A stretch of DNA of 64,000 bases from Mesorhizobium sp. M2E.F.Ca.ET.219.01.1.1 (GTDB lineage Bacteria; Pseudomonadota; Alphaproteobacteria; Rhizobiales; Rhizobiaceae). Location of the stretch: NCBI RefSeq assembly GCF_004016445.2, contig NZ_SADT02000001.1, positions 601,630 to 665,629 of the forward strand, given 5' to 3'. A model generated the notes under the pieces. That model was not told the origin of the DNA. It searched no databases and saw nothing but the letters and a program-made list of their open reading frames with translations. Below, piece by piece: positions 57,049-64,000 of this stretch (its first letter is position 1; every line of letters begins with the position of its first letter). Position numbers and translations under genes: made by a program.

Positions 57049-57951
57049 TCATTCAGCTTGGCCACCAACAGTCACGTATCGCTTCGCTACCCACTCGATG
57101 AAAACCCGTACACGCAAGCTGAGCTGGCGACTGCGCGGGTACATCGCATACATCGGTGTTGCAGAGGGCGGTGTTTCTGGCAAGCACTCCACCAAAACTC
57201 CGTTAGCGATGTCATCCTCTACCCCGTAACGCGGCACTTGGATGAGGCCCAAGCCCTGGCGAGCAGCTGCGGTATAGGTGTCGGCACCGTTGACCGACAG
57301 AGTGGAGGGCAAAGTGACGTGCTTGAGCACGCCCTTGACCTTGAATTCTAGCGGTAGCACTCCGCCAGTAGCCGAAGATCTAAAAGCGACCATGCGATGC
57401 CCCTCCAGCGCATCCCAGCTTGTCGGCACACCGAACTGTTCAATGTAGATTTTCGACGCCACCGTCACCTCAGGCAGCGTAACCAGCTTGCGCGCAATAA
57501 GGTCACTTTCCTTGGGTTCGCCTGCGTGAAGGACACAGTCGATGCCCTCGCCAACGAGGTCGACGAGCCGATCTCCTTCACCCATGTAGAGTTCAAGATC
57601 AGGATACTGCGCGAAAAAATCTGGTAGGCCCGGCAAAATAAAGCGCCGGGCTTGGGTCCCTTGCACGTCGACGCGGAGCAACCCTCGCGGTTTCGCGCTG
57701 CTGAAGATTGTTTCGGCTTCCTCGATTTCATCGAGAATTGTCAGGCACCGCCGGTAGTAAGCCTCCCCGTCTAATGTAGGGACCGCTTGCCGGGTCGTCC
57801 GTTGAACCAATCTGACCCCGAGCCGCCGTTCAAGCTGCTGAATCGCATCGCTGACCGTCGACGGTGGAAACCCAAGGTCTTCCGCCGCCCGCACGAAGCT
57901 CCGCCTCTCCATAACGCGCGCAAACACGCGCATCGCATCGATCCGGTCCAT
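57049..57951 (-). CDS. LysR-type regulator
   Basis: 300 aa. The N-terminal HTH is FVRAAEDLGFPPSTVSDAIQQL, and the substrate-binding domain is of the subgroup starting RGLLRVDVQGTQARRFI. It is divergent from the SDR-SDR-NmrA operon and probably controls it. Such LysR/SDR pairs are common in acquired redox clusters. Ends 32 nt from the tRNA fragment. Confidence 0.9.
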   Translation of the reverse strand: MDRIDAMRVFARVMERRSFVRAAEDLGFPPSTVSDAIQQLERRLGVRLVQRTTRQAVPTLDGEAYYRRCLTILDEIEEAETIFSSAKPRGLLRVDVQGTQARRFILPGLPDFFAQYPDLELYMGEGDRLVDLVGEGIDCVLHAGEPKESDLIARKLVTLPEVTVASKIYIEQFGVPTSWDALEGHRMVAFRSSATGGVLPLEFKVKGVLKHVTLPSTLSVNGADTYTAAARQGLGLIQVPRYGVEDDIANGVLVECLPETPPSATPMYAMYPRSRQLSLRVRVFIEWVAKRYVTVGGQAE

Positions 57952-58066
57952 TATCCGAAATCCCGTATAATGAAACCGAATAATGCATGATTATCGGAAA
58001 GTAGCAAAGGTTCAAAAGGAGGGGGTGCCGAAGCTGTTCGGTGATTGAAACCAACGGAGCTTTCCG

Positions 58067-58831
58067 ATGTCGAACGAAACAAAAATCGCTTTGGTCACCG
58101 GCGCTAGCCGCGGCCTAGGCCGCAGTATGGCCATCGCTCTCGCCACGAAGGGCGTGGACGTGATCGGCACGTATCACAGCAACAAGGTGGAAGCGGATGC
58201 GGTGACCAAGATTATCGAGGGACTGGGCCGGAAGGCGACCATGCTCCAACTCGACACCGGCAAGACGCCGACCTTTGCTGCATTCGCCGTCAGCCTGAAG
58301 CAGGCTTTGGCAGACACCTGGAGCCGCACGAACTTCGACTATTTGGTCAACAACGCCGGCATCGGCGTCTACGCTCCTTTCGCCACCACCAGCGAAGACG
58401 ATTTCGATCGGGTCATGAACATCAACCTGAAAGGGCCATTCTTCCTGACCCAGACGGTATTGCCGCTGCTCGCCGACGGCGGGCGTATCGTAAACCTTTC
58501 GAGCGGTCTCGCCCGCTTTAGCACTCCTGGCTTCTCCGCTTACGCGATGATGAAGGGCGGCATCGAGGTGCTGACCCGCTACCTCGCAGTGGAACTCGGT
58601 GCGCGGCAGATCGCCGTAAACTCCGTTGCACCTGGCGCCATCGAAACCGACTTCGGTGGCGGCGTCATTCGCGACAATCCGGACGCTAACAAGACGGTCG
58701 CCGAACATACGGCATTGGGGCGCGCCGGTTTACCGGATGATATCGGCCCAGCCGTGGCGTCCCTCCTGTCGGACGACAATCGCTGGGTCAATGCTCAGCG
58801 CATCGAGGTCTCCGGCGGCATGTTCCTCTGA
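58067..58831 (+). CDS. Short-chain dehydrogenase/reductase (SDR)
   Basis: 254 aa. TGASRGLG cofactor motif, NNAG (DYLVNNAGIGVY), and YAMMK active site. It lacks obvious substrate-specific features. First gene of the operon divergent from the LysR gene. Confidence 0.9.
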   Translation: MSNETKIALVTGASRGLGRSMAIALATKGVDVIGTYHSNKVEADAVTKIIEGLGRKATMLQLDTGKTPTFAAFAVSLKQALADTWSRTNFDYLVNNAGIGVYAPFATTSEDDFDRVMNINLKGPFFLTQTVLPLLADGGRIVNLSSGLARFSTPGFSAYAMMKGGIEVLTRYLAVELGARQIAVNSVAPGAIETDFGGGVIRDNPDANKTVAEHTALGRAGLPDDIGPAVASLLSDDNRWVNAQRIEVSGGMFL

Positions 58832-58977
58832 TTCTTCGAGTGTGCCCCGAAACCTCGAAGTAGCAGCGCAGTCCGGGCTGCTACTCGCCATCGATCTCAA
58901 CTTACTCGCTGGCCGAGCAGCGGCGGAATTCGGACCTGCTCATAGCGCTCGCGCGGTATCGATCACAGGAGGATGTC

Positions 58978-59727
58978 ATGACTACACTCGACGGAAAAGT
59001 CGCCCTGGTAACGGGGTCCGCCCGTGGTATCGGCAAGGCCATTAGCGAACGCCTCGGTTCGCTCGGGGCTAAAGTCGTTATCAACTATTCGGCTGATGAG
59101 GCCGGTGCGCAGGCCACCGTCGCCGCGATCAAGGCAGCCGGCAGCGAAGCAATCGGCATCAAGGGCGATATGACGCGCGTCGCCGACATCGATGCGCTCT
59201 TTACGAATGCGTTGCAGGCCTATGGCAAGCTCGACATCATTGTCGTCAATGCCGGTGTCGAACTGATCGATACGCCCGCGCTCGATTTTACCGAAGAACA
59301 GTTCGACCGGCTGTTTTCGATCAATGCCAAGGGCGCAATCTTCACCTTGCAGCGCGCTGGCCGTCACGTCGTCGACAACGGGCGCATTATCTACATCGGC
59401 TCCAGCTCGACCGAGCAGCCGGTCCCTGGAACGGCCATCTACTCCGCCAGCAAGATGGGCGCGCGGTTCATGGTCGAACACCTCGCTCAGGAGCTCGGCC
59501 ATCGCGGCGTGGCTGTCAATTCGATCATTCCTACGACTGTCGATAACGCCGGCGTGTTTACCGGCGGTGCTGACAAACGGATCAAGGACTGGGTCGCCGG
59601 GTTCCGTCCGATGCCGCGCATGGCCACAGTCGAAGACGTCGCCAATGCGGCCGAATATCTTGCCGGAGACCTGTCAGCGTTTGTTAGCGGTCAACATCTG
59701 CTGCTCGCTGGCGGCGCCAAGACCTGA
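58978..59727 (+). CDS. Short-chain dehydrogenase/reductase (SDR)
   Basis: 249 aa from ATG 58978 after GGAGGA. TGSARGIGKA, NAGV and YSASK motifs. Related to but distinct from the preceding SDR. It lies 146 nt after it on the same strand. Confidence 0.9.
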   Translation: MTTLDGKVALVTGSARGIGKAISERLGSLGAKVVINYSADEAGAQATVAAIKAAGSEAIGIKGDMTRVADIDALFTNALQAYGKLDIIVVNAGVELIDTPALDFTEEQFDRLFSINAKGAIFTLQRAGRHVVDNGRIIYIGSSSTEQPVPGTAIYSASKMGARFMVEHLAQELGHRGVAVNSIIPTTVDNAGVFTGGADKRIKDWVAGFRPMPRMATVEDVANAAEYLAGDLSAFVSGQHLLLAGGAKT

Positions 59728-59794
59728 TAGCCGCGCCGGCTTCACTCGGCCTTCACAAACCTAACTTGCCCGAAGAAAAATCAAGGAGATTCCA

Positions 59795-60664
59795 ATGTTT
59801 GCAATTCTTGGAGCCACCGGCAATGTCGGCTCTGCCGCCGCAAAGGCACTCCGCGAAAAAGGCGCAGCCGTGCGGGCCATTGTGCACGATGAAAAGAAGG
59901 CGGGCGCACTCCGCGACGCCGGCTGCGAGGTCGTTATGGCTGACCTGCAGGATACCTCTTCGCTGACAGCGGCTATCGAAGGCGCCGACGCGGTGCAGGC
60001 GATCGTCCCGCTGCGGCCGTCACCGGAGCCGCGCGATGACATGCGCCGAACCATGCAAAGCTTAGTCAGCGCGTTTAACCTCGCAAAACCGAAGCGCCTT
60101 CTCGTGATCTCCGACTATGGCGCCCACGTGGAGCACGACATCGGTATGCCGAGCATGTTTCACGACTTCGAGGCAATGCTACAGCAGCTCGACGGTCACA
60201 AGATCATCCTTCGATCCGCCGAGTACATGCACAACTGGGGTCGCGGCATCCCAACCGCGATCACGTCTGGTGTTCTGCCGAGTTTCCAAATTCCGGTCAC
60301 CATGCTGCAGCCGACAATCGCGGCTCAGGACACCGGTCGCATCGCGTCCGACTTGTTGATGCAGGCCGACAGGGGAGCGGACTTCGTGGTGGTTCATGCC
60401 GAAGGACCGCGTCGCTACAGCGCCGACGATGTTGCAGCGGCCGTTAGCCAACTCTCGGGCAAGAGCATAAAGGCGCAGGCCGTACCTCGCTCGGAATGGA
60501 ATGGCGCGTTTGCAAACATGCCCCCGAGCCTCGCAGACCTATTGGTCAAGGCCAACGACGCAAAGAACGCGGGCGGTCTGGTTGACGCGGCGCCTGGCGG
60601 TGTCGTGCGTCTTGGGTTGACGGAACTTATCGACGGGCTTCGTCCATTTGTGCCGGCGCCGTGA
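59795..60664 (+). CDS. NmrA-like NAD(P)-binding protein
   Basis: 289 aa from ATG 59795 after AAGGAG. Atypical SDR glycine motif GATGNVGSAAAKAL at the N-terminus, then an NmrA-type body (SDYGAHVEHDIGMPSMFHDFE, ILRSAEYMHNWG) without the YxxxK active site. Such proteins sense NAD(P) or act as quinone oxidoreductases. Stop overlaps the next gene (GTGA). Confidence 0.88.
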   Translation: MFAILGATGNVGSAAAKALREKGAAVRAIVHDEKKAGALRDAGCEVVMADLQDTSSLTAAIEGADAVQAIVPLRPSPEPRDDMRRTMQSLVSAFNLAKPKRLLVISDYGAHVEHDIGMPSMFHDFEAMLQQLDGHKIILRSAEYMHNWGRGIPTAITSGVLPSFQIPVTMLQPTIAAQDTGRIASDLLMQADRGADFVVVHAEGPRRYSADDVAAAVSQLSGKSIKAQAVPRSEWNGAFANMPPSLADLLVKANDAKNAGGLVDAAPGGVVRLGLTELIDGLRPFVPAP

Positions 60665-60933
60665 CACGGAACCGGAACATGGCCAGCTTTCCGCAGGCGA
60701 TCGTATCGATGCGCGATGCGATTAACCGGGGTGACTGGGCAGGCTTTATTGCCTGCTTCGGTCCCGACCCTGTCATCACTGACAACGGTAGCCGCTATGC
60801 GGGTCTGGTCGCGATCAAACGCTGGAGCGATCGGGAACTGATCGGTGCGAAGGGCACCCTAATGCTCACGCAGCTGATCGAGGCAGACGAGCACAAGGTG
60901 GTCTTCGATACCGAGTGGAATAGTAGCTTCTAA
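60661..60933 (+). CDS. SnoaL/NTF2-like protein, C-terminally truncated
   Basis: 90 aa from GTG 60661 (M at 60679 is an alternative). The start of an NTF2-fold protein (MRDAINRGDWAGFIACFGPD, then ITDNGSRYAGLVAIKRW) is clear, but it ends at EWNSSF. Family members normally continue ~25-40 residues with the last two strands. The truncation and the poor downstream region suggest a decayed end of the operon. Confidence 0.7.
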   Translation: MTRNRNMASFPQAIVSMRDAINRGDWAGFIACFGPDPVITDNGSRYAGLVAIKRWSDRELIGAKGTLMLTQLIEADEHKVVFDTEWNSSF

Positions 60934-61115
60934 CATCCGGCGGCGCCGCAAGCGGCCAACGCATACTTGGGGTTGGGGTCCCGTACATGAAAGCGTCGGC
61001 CGCCAGTGTTGGGCGGGGGCGCGTCTCAATTGACGCAGGTCCAGATTAGGCGCGCTGTTTGCACCTTCAAATAGGATGTCCTGATATGGTGAACGAGACA
61101 TTACTACCCACAGGG

Positions 61116-61307
61116 CTATTTGAAGGCGTACTTATACACTGTCCGGCTGCTCTCCTCCGTGACACGAACCCATAGCCGTTCATCGGTTCGGCCCTTGACC
61201 TCCTTCCTGGTTCCGATCGTCGCTGCTTCCCACGGCGTGTTGGCGATCACAGTGTGGTGGGAGACCGGCGTGTCGCCGGCCATCTCTTCAACCAGGTAGG
61301 TTTTCAT
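61116..61307 (-). CDS. Small conserved-looking protein under an EcfG-type promoter
   Basis: 63 aa (MKTYLVEEMAGDTPVSHHTV...). Beta-rich with a C-terminal WVRVTEESSRTVYKYAF. No family recognised. A near-perfect sigma-EcfG promoter lies 30-54 nt before the ATG, so expression in the general stress response is likely. Confidence 0.65.
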   Translation of the reverse strand: MKTYLVEEMAGDTPVSHHTVIANTPWEAATIGTRKEVKGRTDERLWVRVTEESSRTVYKYAFK

Positions 61308-61336
61308 GCTTGGCGCCCCGATACGGTCACCGATCC

Positions 61337-61361
61337 AACGATGAGCGCCAAGCCTTGTTCC
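61337..61361 (-). promoter_or_regulatory. Sigma-EcfG (general stress response) promoter
   Basis: On the minus strand GGAAC, exactly 16 nt, then CGTT. This is the consensus of alphaproteobacterial EcfG-controlled genes. A start site ~7 nt further on would give a 5' leader of about 23 nt before the 63-aa gene. Confidence 0.75.
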
Positions 61362-61534
61362 GGCTCAGGGGCGCACAGCGGCCGTTTAACCGGTGATCCC
61401 GTCCTTTGGCGGCTACATCAAATGCAATAGACAGTCTGGGCGGGAACCGCCAAGGTGCGCTGGTCGGCGGCTATGTTATGGGCTCCGCTGCTTGAGAGCG
61501 ACCAACGCACTCTCGCCCCAACGGGAACAGAGAG

Positions 61535-61756
61535 ATGCAACGGTACCTGCTAACTAATGCCTTTTATCCAGAAGACCTCGACGTGCTGAAGCGCGTGTTT
61601 GACGTGGTGTGCCGCGTGCGAGGATGCCAACCAGGTTCGCCGGACGCCGAGGCAACCGCCTTGCTGCTGGTTAACATGTTCGAGAGCGGCCGGAGAACGG
61701 AAGAAGAGCTGCTTGAGGCGGTTCAGACCACGCAGGCCTACCGTCGGGCGAGCTAG
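61535..61756 (+). CDS. Small hypothetical protein
   Basis: 73 aa (MQRYLLTNAFYPEDLDVLKRVFDVVCRVRG...). Predicted mainly helical, with EATALLLVNMFESGRRTEEELL. Small proteins with this pattern (DLDVLKRVFDxVC, ALLLVNMFxxG) occur in rhizobia without assigned function. GGGAACAGAGAG precedes the ATG. Confidence 0.6.
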   Translation: MQRYLLTNAFYPEDLDVLKRVFDVVCRVRGCQPGSPDAEATALLLVNMFESGRRTEEELLEAVQTTQAYRRAS

Positions 61757-61827
61757 GCGCACCCTGGTTGTTTACGGGCTTCCCCCCAGAGCAGCAGTCA
61801 GCCCCGGGGCCTTGATGAGGGGGGAAC

Positions 61828-61971
61828 TTACGTCTTTATGCTCGGCGCTGGAGGGATATGTCGGGGCTCAAAACTCAGCCGCTCCACGGTGGCGACAATC
61901 GCCACGGACAGTGCCTCGGCTTCGTCGAGCAGCGTCGGCCCATAAAGGCCGTTCACCTGGTCCTCGCTCAT
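61828..61971 (-). CDS. Possible tiny protein (downstream of a coupled pair)
   Basis: 47 aa starting MSEDQVNGLYGPTLLDEAEA; its ATG overlaps the stop of the 28-aa frame (TGATG). Unrecognised; low confidence. The pair may be remnants of one frameshifted gene. Confidence 0.3.
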   Translation of the reverse strand: MSEDQVNGLYGPTLLDEAEALSVAIVATVERLSFEPRHIPPAPSIKT

Positions 61972-62057
61972 CAGCACGCCTGGAGGGCGTGCTCTTCGAT
62001 CGTCGCGCGGATCAGGCGTAGCGCTGCCCGGCACTCGGCGATGTCGATCGTCTCCAT
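61971..62057 (-). CDS. Possible 28-residue leader or relic
   Basis: METIDIAECRAALRLIRATI then EEHALQAC. Helical; may be the intact start of a gene whose continuation is the overlapping 47-aa frame. A weak EcfG-like signal (GGAAC, 17 nt, TGTT, minus strand, 62066-62091) lies directly upstream, almost abutting the ATG. Confidence 0.3.
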   Translation of the reverse strand: METIDIAECRAALRLIRATIEEHALQAC

Positions 62058-62102
62058 GACGAACAAACATTCGCTTTAGCTAAAATGTTCCGCAGAAGTT
62101 CT

Positions 62103-62222
62103 GGAACCGTTTTGAAGCCGGCGAGTTTCGACGATGAGCGGTTCATCTCCCCTCCGGACCGCTCACCTTGTAGTCCCCTAATTCAGCCCGTCGCTTGTGT
62201 GTCATTGGCGACGGGCTTTTTC
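62103..62222 (+). ncRNA. Candidate trans-acting small RNA with EcfG-like promoter and terminator
   Basis: GGAAC (62103-62107), 16 nt, then AGTT resembles an EcfG promoter. Downstream, TGAGCGGT/ACCGCTCA (62135-62142 and 62158-62165) form a hairpin whose 15-nt loop contains CTCCCCTCC, an anti-Shine-Dalgarno sequence. A strong intrinsic terminator follows (GCCCGTCGC ... GCGACGGGC, TTTTT at 62217-62221). The expected RNA is ~90 nt from about 62134. Loops of this kind are known from rhizobial and Rhodobacter sRNAs. No plus-strand protein fits here. Confidence 0.5.
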
Positions 62223-62516
62223 TATGGATGTCTTCCGCTTCGGCGGCACATGGCTCGTGACGAGCCGCACGGCACTGCGCTTGACTGTTATTCCGAGATC
62301 CTTGCCGCCGACGGTCACCGTGTCGTCATCCACGCGAACCACTTCGCCGGTTAGCCCGATCTTCTGCCCGCTGCTGACGTGAGGTGTGGTGTCGACGATC
62401 GAACGAGGCTGGCTATAGGTTGGGATCAGCACGCTGACCCGATCCTCCGTGATGCGCTTGCGCACCGTCGCGGTAATGGCAACCTCATCGCCAACCTTGA
62501 ATGAACCCTTCGCCAT
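62202..62516 (-). CDS. Small hypothetical protein, beta-barrel-like
   Basis: 104 aa from the ATG at 62516 (MAKGSFKVGDEVAITATV). Repeated short strands (KIGLTGEVVRVDDDTVTV, then DLGITVKRSAVRLV) suggest an SH3-like barrel, and the C-terminus is basic. No family recognised. Its 3' end overlaps the opposite-strand terminator of the candidate sRNA. Confidence 0.6.
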   Translation of the reverse strand: MAKGSFKVGDEVAITATVRKRITEDRVSVLIPTYSQPRSIVDTTPHVSSGQKIGLTGEVVRVDDDTVTVGGKDLGITVKRSAVRLVTSHVPPKRKTSIEKARRQ

Positions 62517-62583
62517 GCCAATGACTCCGGCGCTACAACTTGCCTCGTCAAGCGGTTGCCACTGACGTGCCTTTTTAGACGAG

Positions 62584-62802
62584 CTATCCTCGATCGGCGT
62601 CACTGGCTTTGATCTGCATTATCTGATGGCCGCCGGCATCGCGGACGGTACAGATAAGGTCCGTCGGCTTCACCTCGGCCATCAGCTTGCGTACTATATC
62701 GAATGCGCCTTCCATGGCCTCGCGCTGGCTCTTGAGAGAGGTGCCGTGCGCATCATGATAGACGTCCCCGCCGTAGGAGATGTCGAAGAAAAATCTGGCC
62801 AT
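62584..62802 (-). CDS. DUF6894-like small protein
   Basis: 72 aa (MARFFFDISYGGDVYHDAHG...). It matches the rhizobial pattern MxRFFFDxxxGxxxxxDxxG..L..., with AMEGAFDIVRKLMAE. The family is common in rhizobia and of unknown function. Confidence 0.7.
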   Translation of the reverse strand: MARFFFDISYGGDVYHDAHGTSLKSQREAMEGAFDIVRKLMAEVKPTDLICTVRDAGGHQIMQIKASDADRG

Positions 62803-63280
62803 GCTTTGCCTAACACCCGGGGACCCACCACCGGTCACACTTACGCGTGAGCCCCAATCAGTACCATTCAAAAAGTGCACGATTGATGGCTGATACGTGA
62901 ACGCTACTGCAACATATGTGATTGACCGGGACGGAGCACACGCCTGCCGGATTGTGGTCACATGCAGGCGGAAACTGAGCGGTGCGGGCCGCCAGAGCAG
63001 CTTAATGCGTGCCCCGAGCGAGCCGCCCATGCGCCGGGGTTATCAAGAGAGCGCTAATGGAACATTGCGTCAGCGACCTTGTTGGGTTTGGCTGCGCAGT
63101 TCGTGCCGAGGTCCAACGCAGCCGATGTGGCCGAACTGGTGCGCCGGCTCGGGCCGGACCACGGCTGCATGCATTGCGACTTGGGGAAGGTGCTGTACTG
63201 CCACGAATGCCGTGCCGCCGGCCTAGACGATCGGAGTTTGCAATTCAAGCGCCGAGGCGGCCCAATGCCTGAGGTAAAAA

Positions 63281-63667
63281 GTGGATCCAGCAATCGCCGA
63301 GATGGTTGTCAAATCCGGAGTTTTCTCGGTCTGTGCCATTGTCGTTGTCATTACCCTCAGCGCGTGGGTCAGCCGACCATCAGCCGCGAAGAAGGACTCG
63401 GTCCGGTTCTTGCCCCTCTTTATGATAGCCTATCTCTTCCTCGTATTGAGCTTAGGTGTCCCCATCGCGAACTTGGCCAGGAGCGTTGGAGGGCCGACGC
63501 TGGGAAGGATTTTCGGTCCATTGGGTTTTCTTAGCGGGATTTGGCTCGCTGCAATTATGATCCAGGTTGCGCAGAACGTTGGCTATCGATTGGTTGGCGC
63601 TCCCACCTACAAGCTTCGATGGTACAGAAGTTGGAAGAAAGCATCAAAGCGAAAGAAATCTAGCTAG
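63281..63667 (+). CDS. Small membrane protein
   Basis: 128 aa from GTG 63281 after GAGGTAAAAA. Three predicted membrane helices (GVFSVCAIVVVITLSAWV; LFMIAYLFLVLSLGVPI; FLSGIWLAAIMIQVA) and a very basic C-terminus (YRSWKKASKRKKSS). No family recognised. Stop overlaps the next GTG by one base (TAGTG). Confidence 0.65.
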   Translation: MDPAIAEMVVKSGVFSVCAIVVVITLSAWVSRPSAAKKDSVRFLPLFMIAYLFLVLSLGVPIANLARSVGGPTLGRIFGPLGFLSGIWLAAIMIQVAQNVGYRLVGAPTYKLRWYRSWKKASKRKKSS

Positions 63668-63888
63668 TGTCTCAGTTGACCTCGGCGATAATGTTGCTAA
63701 CTGCGGCCGCAATCTGGACGTTCGTCGCATGGTGGCGCGCAAGGCGGCAGATATCGTTCCACGAAGCATACAAGCGAGGGTTTTTCTTGTTTTTCACTCT
63801 GTTCCTCAAACTATTCGCCGCCTGTCTTGTCGGCATCATTCTTCTCGACGCGATCTTATTTATCGGGACTGCTTTGACACACAGGTGA
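63667..63888 (+). CDS. Small membrane protein, coupled to the preceding gene
   Basis: 73 aa (GTG start). Two hydrophobic segments (LLTAAAIWTFVAWW and FFTLFLKLFAACLVGIILLD) separated by a basic, amphipathic stretch. Function unknown; the overlap with the upstream gene suggests a two-subunit membrane unit. Nothing further was recognised between 63889 and the window end. Confidence 0.6.
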   Translation: MSQLTSAIMLLTAAAIWTFVAWWRARRQISFHEAYKRGFFLFFTLFLKLFAACLVGIILLDAILFIGTALTHR

Positions 63889-64000
63889 CTGTTGCCGAGG
63901 GCTGTCGCGATAGTTCAAACCCGGTCTTGGGTTAGAACGGCACCTCACGATCGCGATCCCACCCAAACAGTGGCCCTAAAACACCGCTTACGATTCGTAT

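Noticed and set aside
62085..62354. 89-codon plus-strand frame over the sRNA candidate
   Set aside because: It crosses an intrinsic terminator and an antisense gene and has no protein features.
63079..63534. Cys-rich frame with CMHC and CHEC pairs
   Set aside because: The first ~50 residues look like a zinc-binding protein, but the frame then runs through the better supported membrane-protein gene. Possibly a relic, not listed. A weak GGAAC-16-TGTT signal precedes it.

Overview
The window looks like chromosome from a Mesorhizobium-type rhizobium (Alphaproteobacteria, Hyphomicrobiales). The evidence is the high GC content, the abundance of ABC solute transporters with UgpC- and Pot-type ATPases, rhizobial small-protein families (DUF982-like, DUF6894-like, MocE-type Rieske), an ECF42/DGPF pair, and a sigma-EcfG-type promoter. 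The species call is inference; no marker gene or rRNA is present.

Region 1 (1-9.6 kb) looks like a polyamine or acylated-amine uptake and hydrolysis locus. It has an acetylpolyamine amidohydrolase/HDAC-family gene cut by the window edge, its TetR regulator, a divergent amidohydrolase, a complete Pot-type ABC transporter closed by a terminator, and two tandem serine hydrolases of the beta-lactamase fold. Region 2 (9.7-14.4 kb) has tex and a LysR/gcdH divergent pair ending in a palindromic intergenic element. Region 3 (14.5-25 kb) is the least understood block. It holds a transglutaminase-DUF2126 protein, a circularly permuted ATP-grasp/alpha-E protein and a second transglutaminase, followed by three translationally coupled glycosyltransferases and a bacterial topoisomerase IB. 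Region 4 (25-28.6 kb) is a DGPF/YCII protein with its ECF42 sigma factor, a second copy of the palindromic element, and a piperideine-6-carboxylate dehydrogenase-type ALDH. Region 5 (28.6-36.1 kb) is a sugar-derivative operon (binding protein, two permeases, SIS protein, PfkB kinase, ATPase) with a divergent ROK regulator and a perfect palindromic operator candidate between them.

Region 6 (36.1-49.5 kb) is accessory. It contains two tandem paralogous HTH-like proteins of unknown family, a GNAT protein, two SDRs, and a tightly coupled operon of TetR, two tiny proteins, KAS-II and SDR. Next come decayed gene relics, rsmB, and a LacI/PanB-like/membrane hydroxylase/Rieske cluster whose regulator appears to start at ATT. 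Region 7 (49.7-57 kb) has a YgiQ radical-SAM gene, then two direct copies of an intergenic repeat flanking an NTE-like patatin, several small proteins, an NYN/LOTUS protein and a quinone oxidoreductase. The second repeat abuts a 3' fragment of tRNA-Arg(CCG), which reads as an integration scar. Region 8 (57-64 kb) has a LysR-controlled SDR-SDR-NmrA-SnoaL operon with a truncated last gene, then a sparse stretch of tiny rhizobial genes. That stretch carries one excellent EcfG promoter and a candidate small RNA with an anti-Shine-Dalgarno loop. No rRNA, intact tRNA, CRISPR array, integrase or transposase gene was found.
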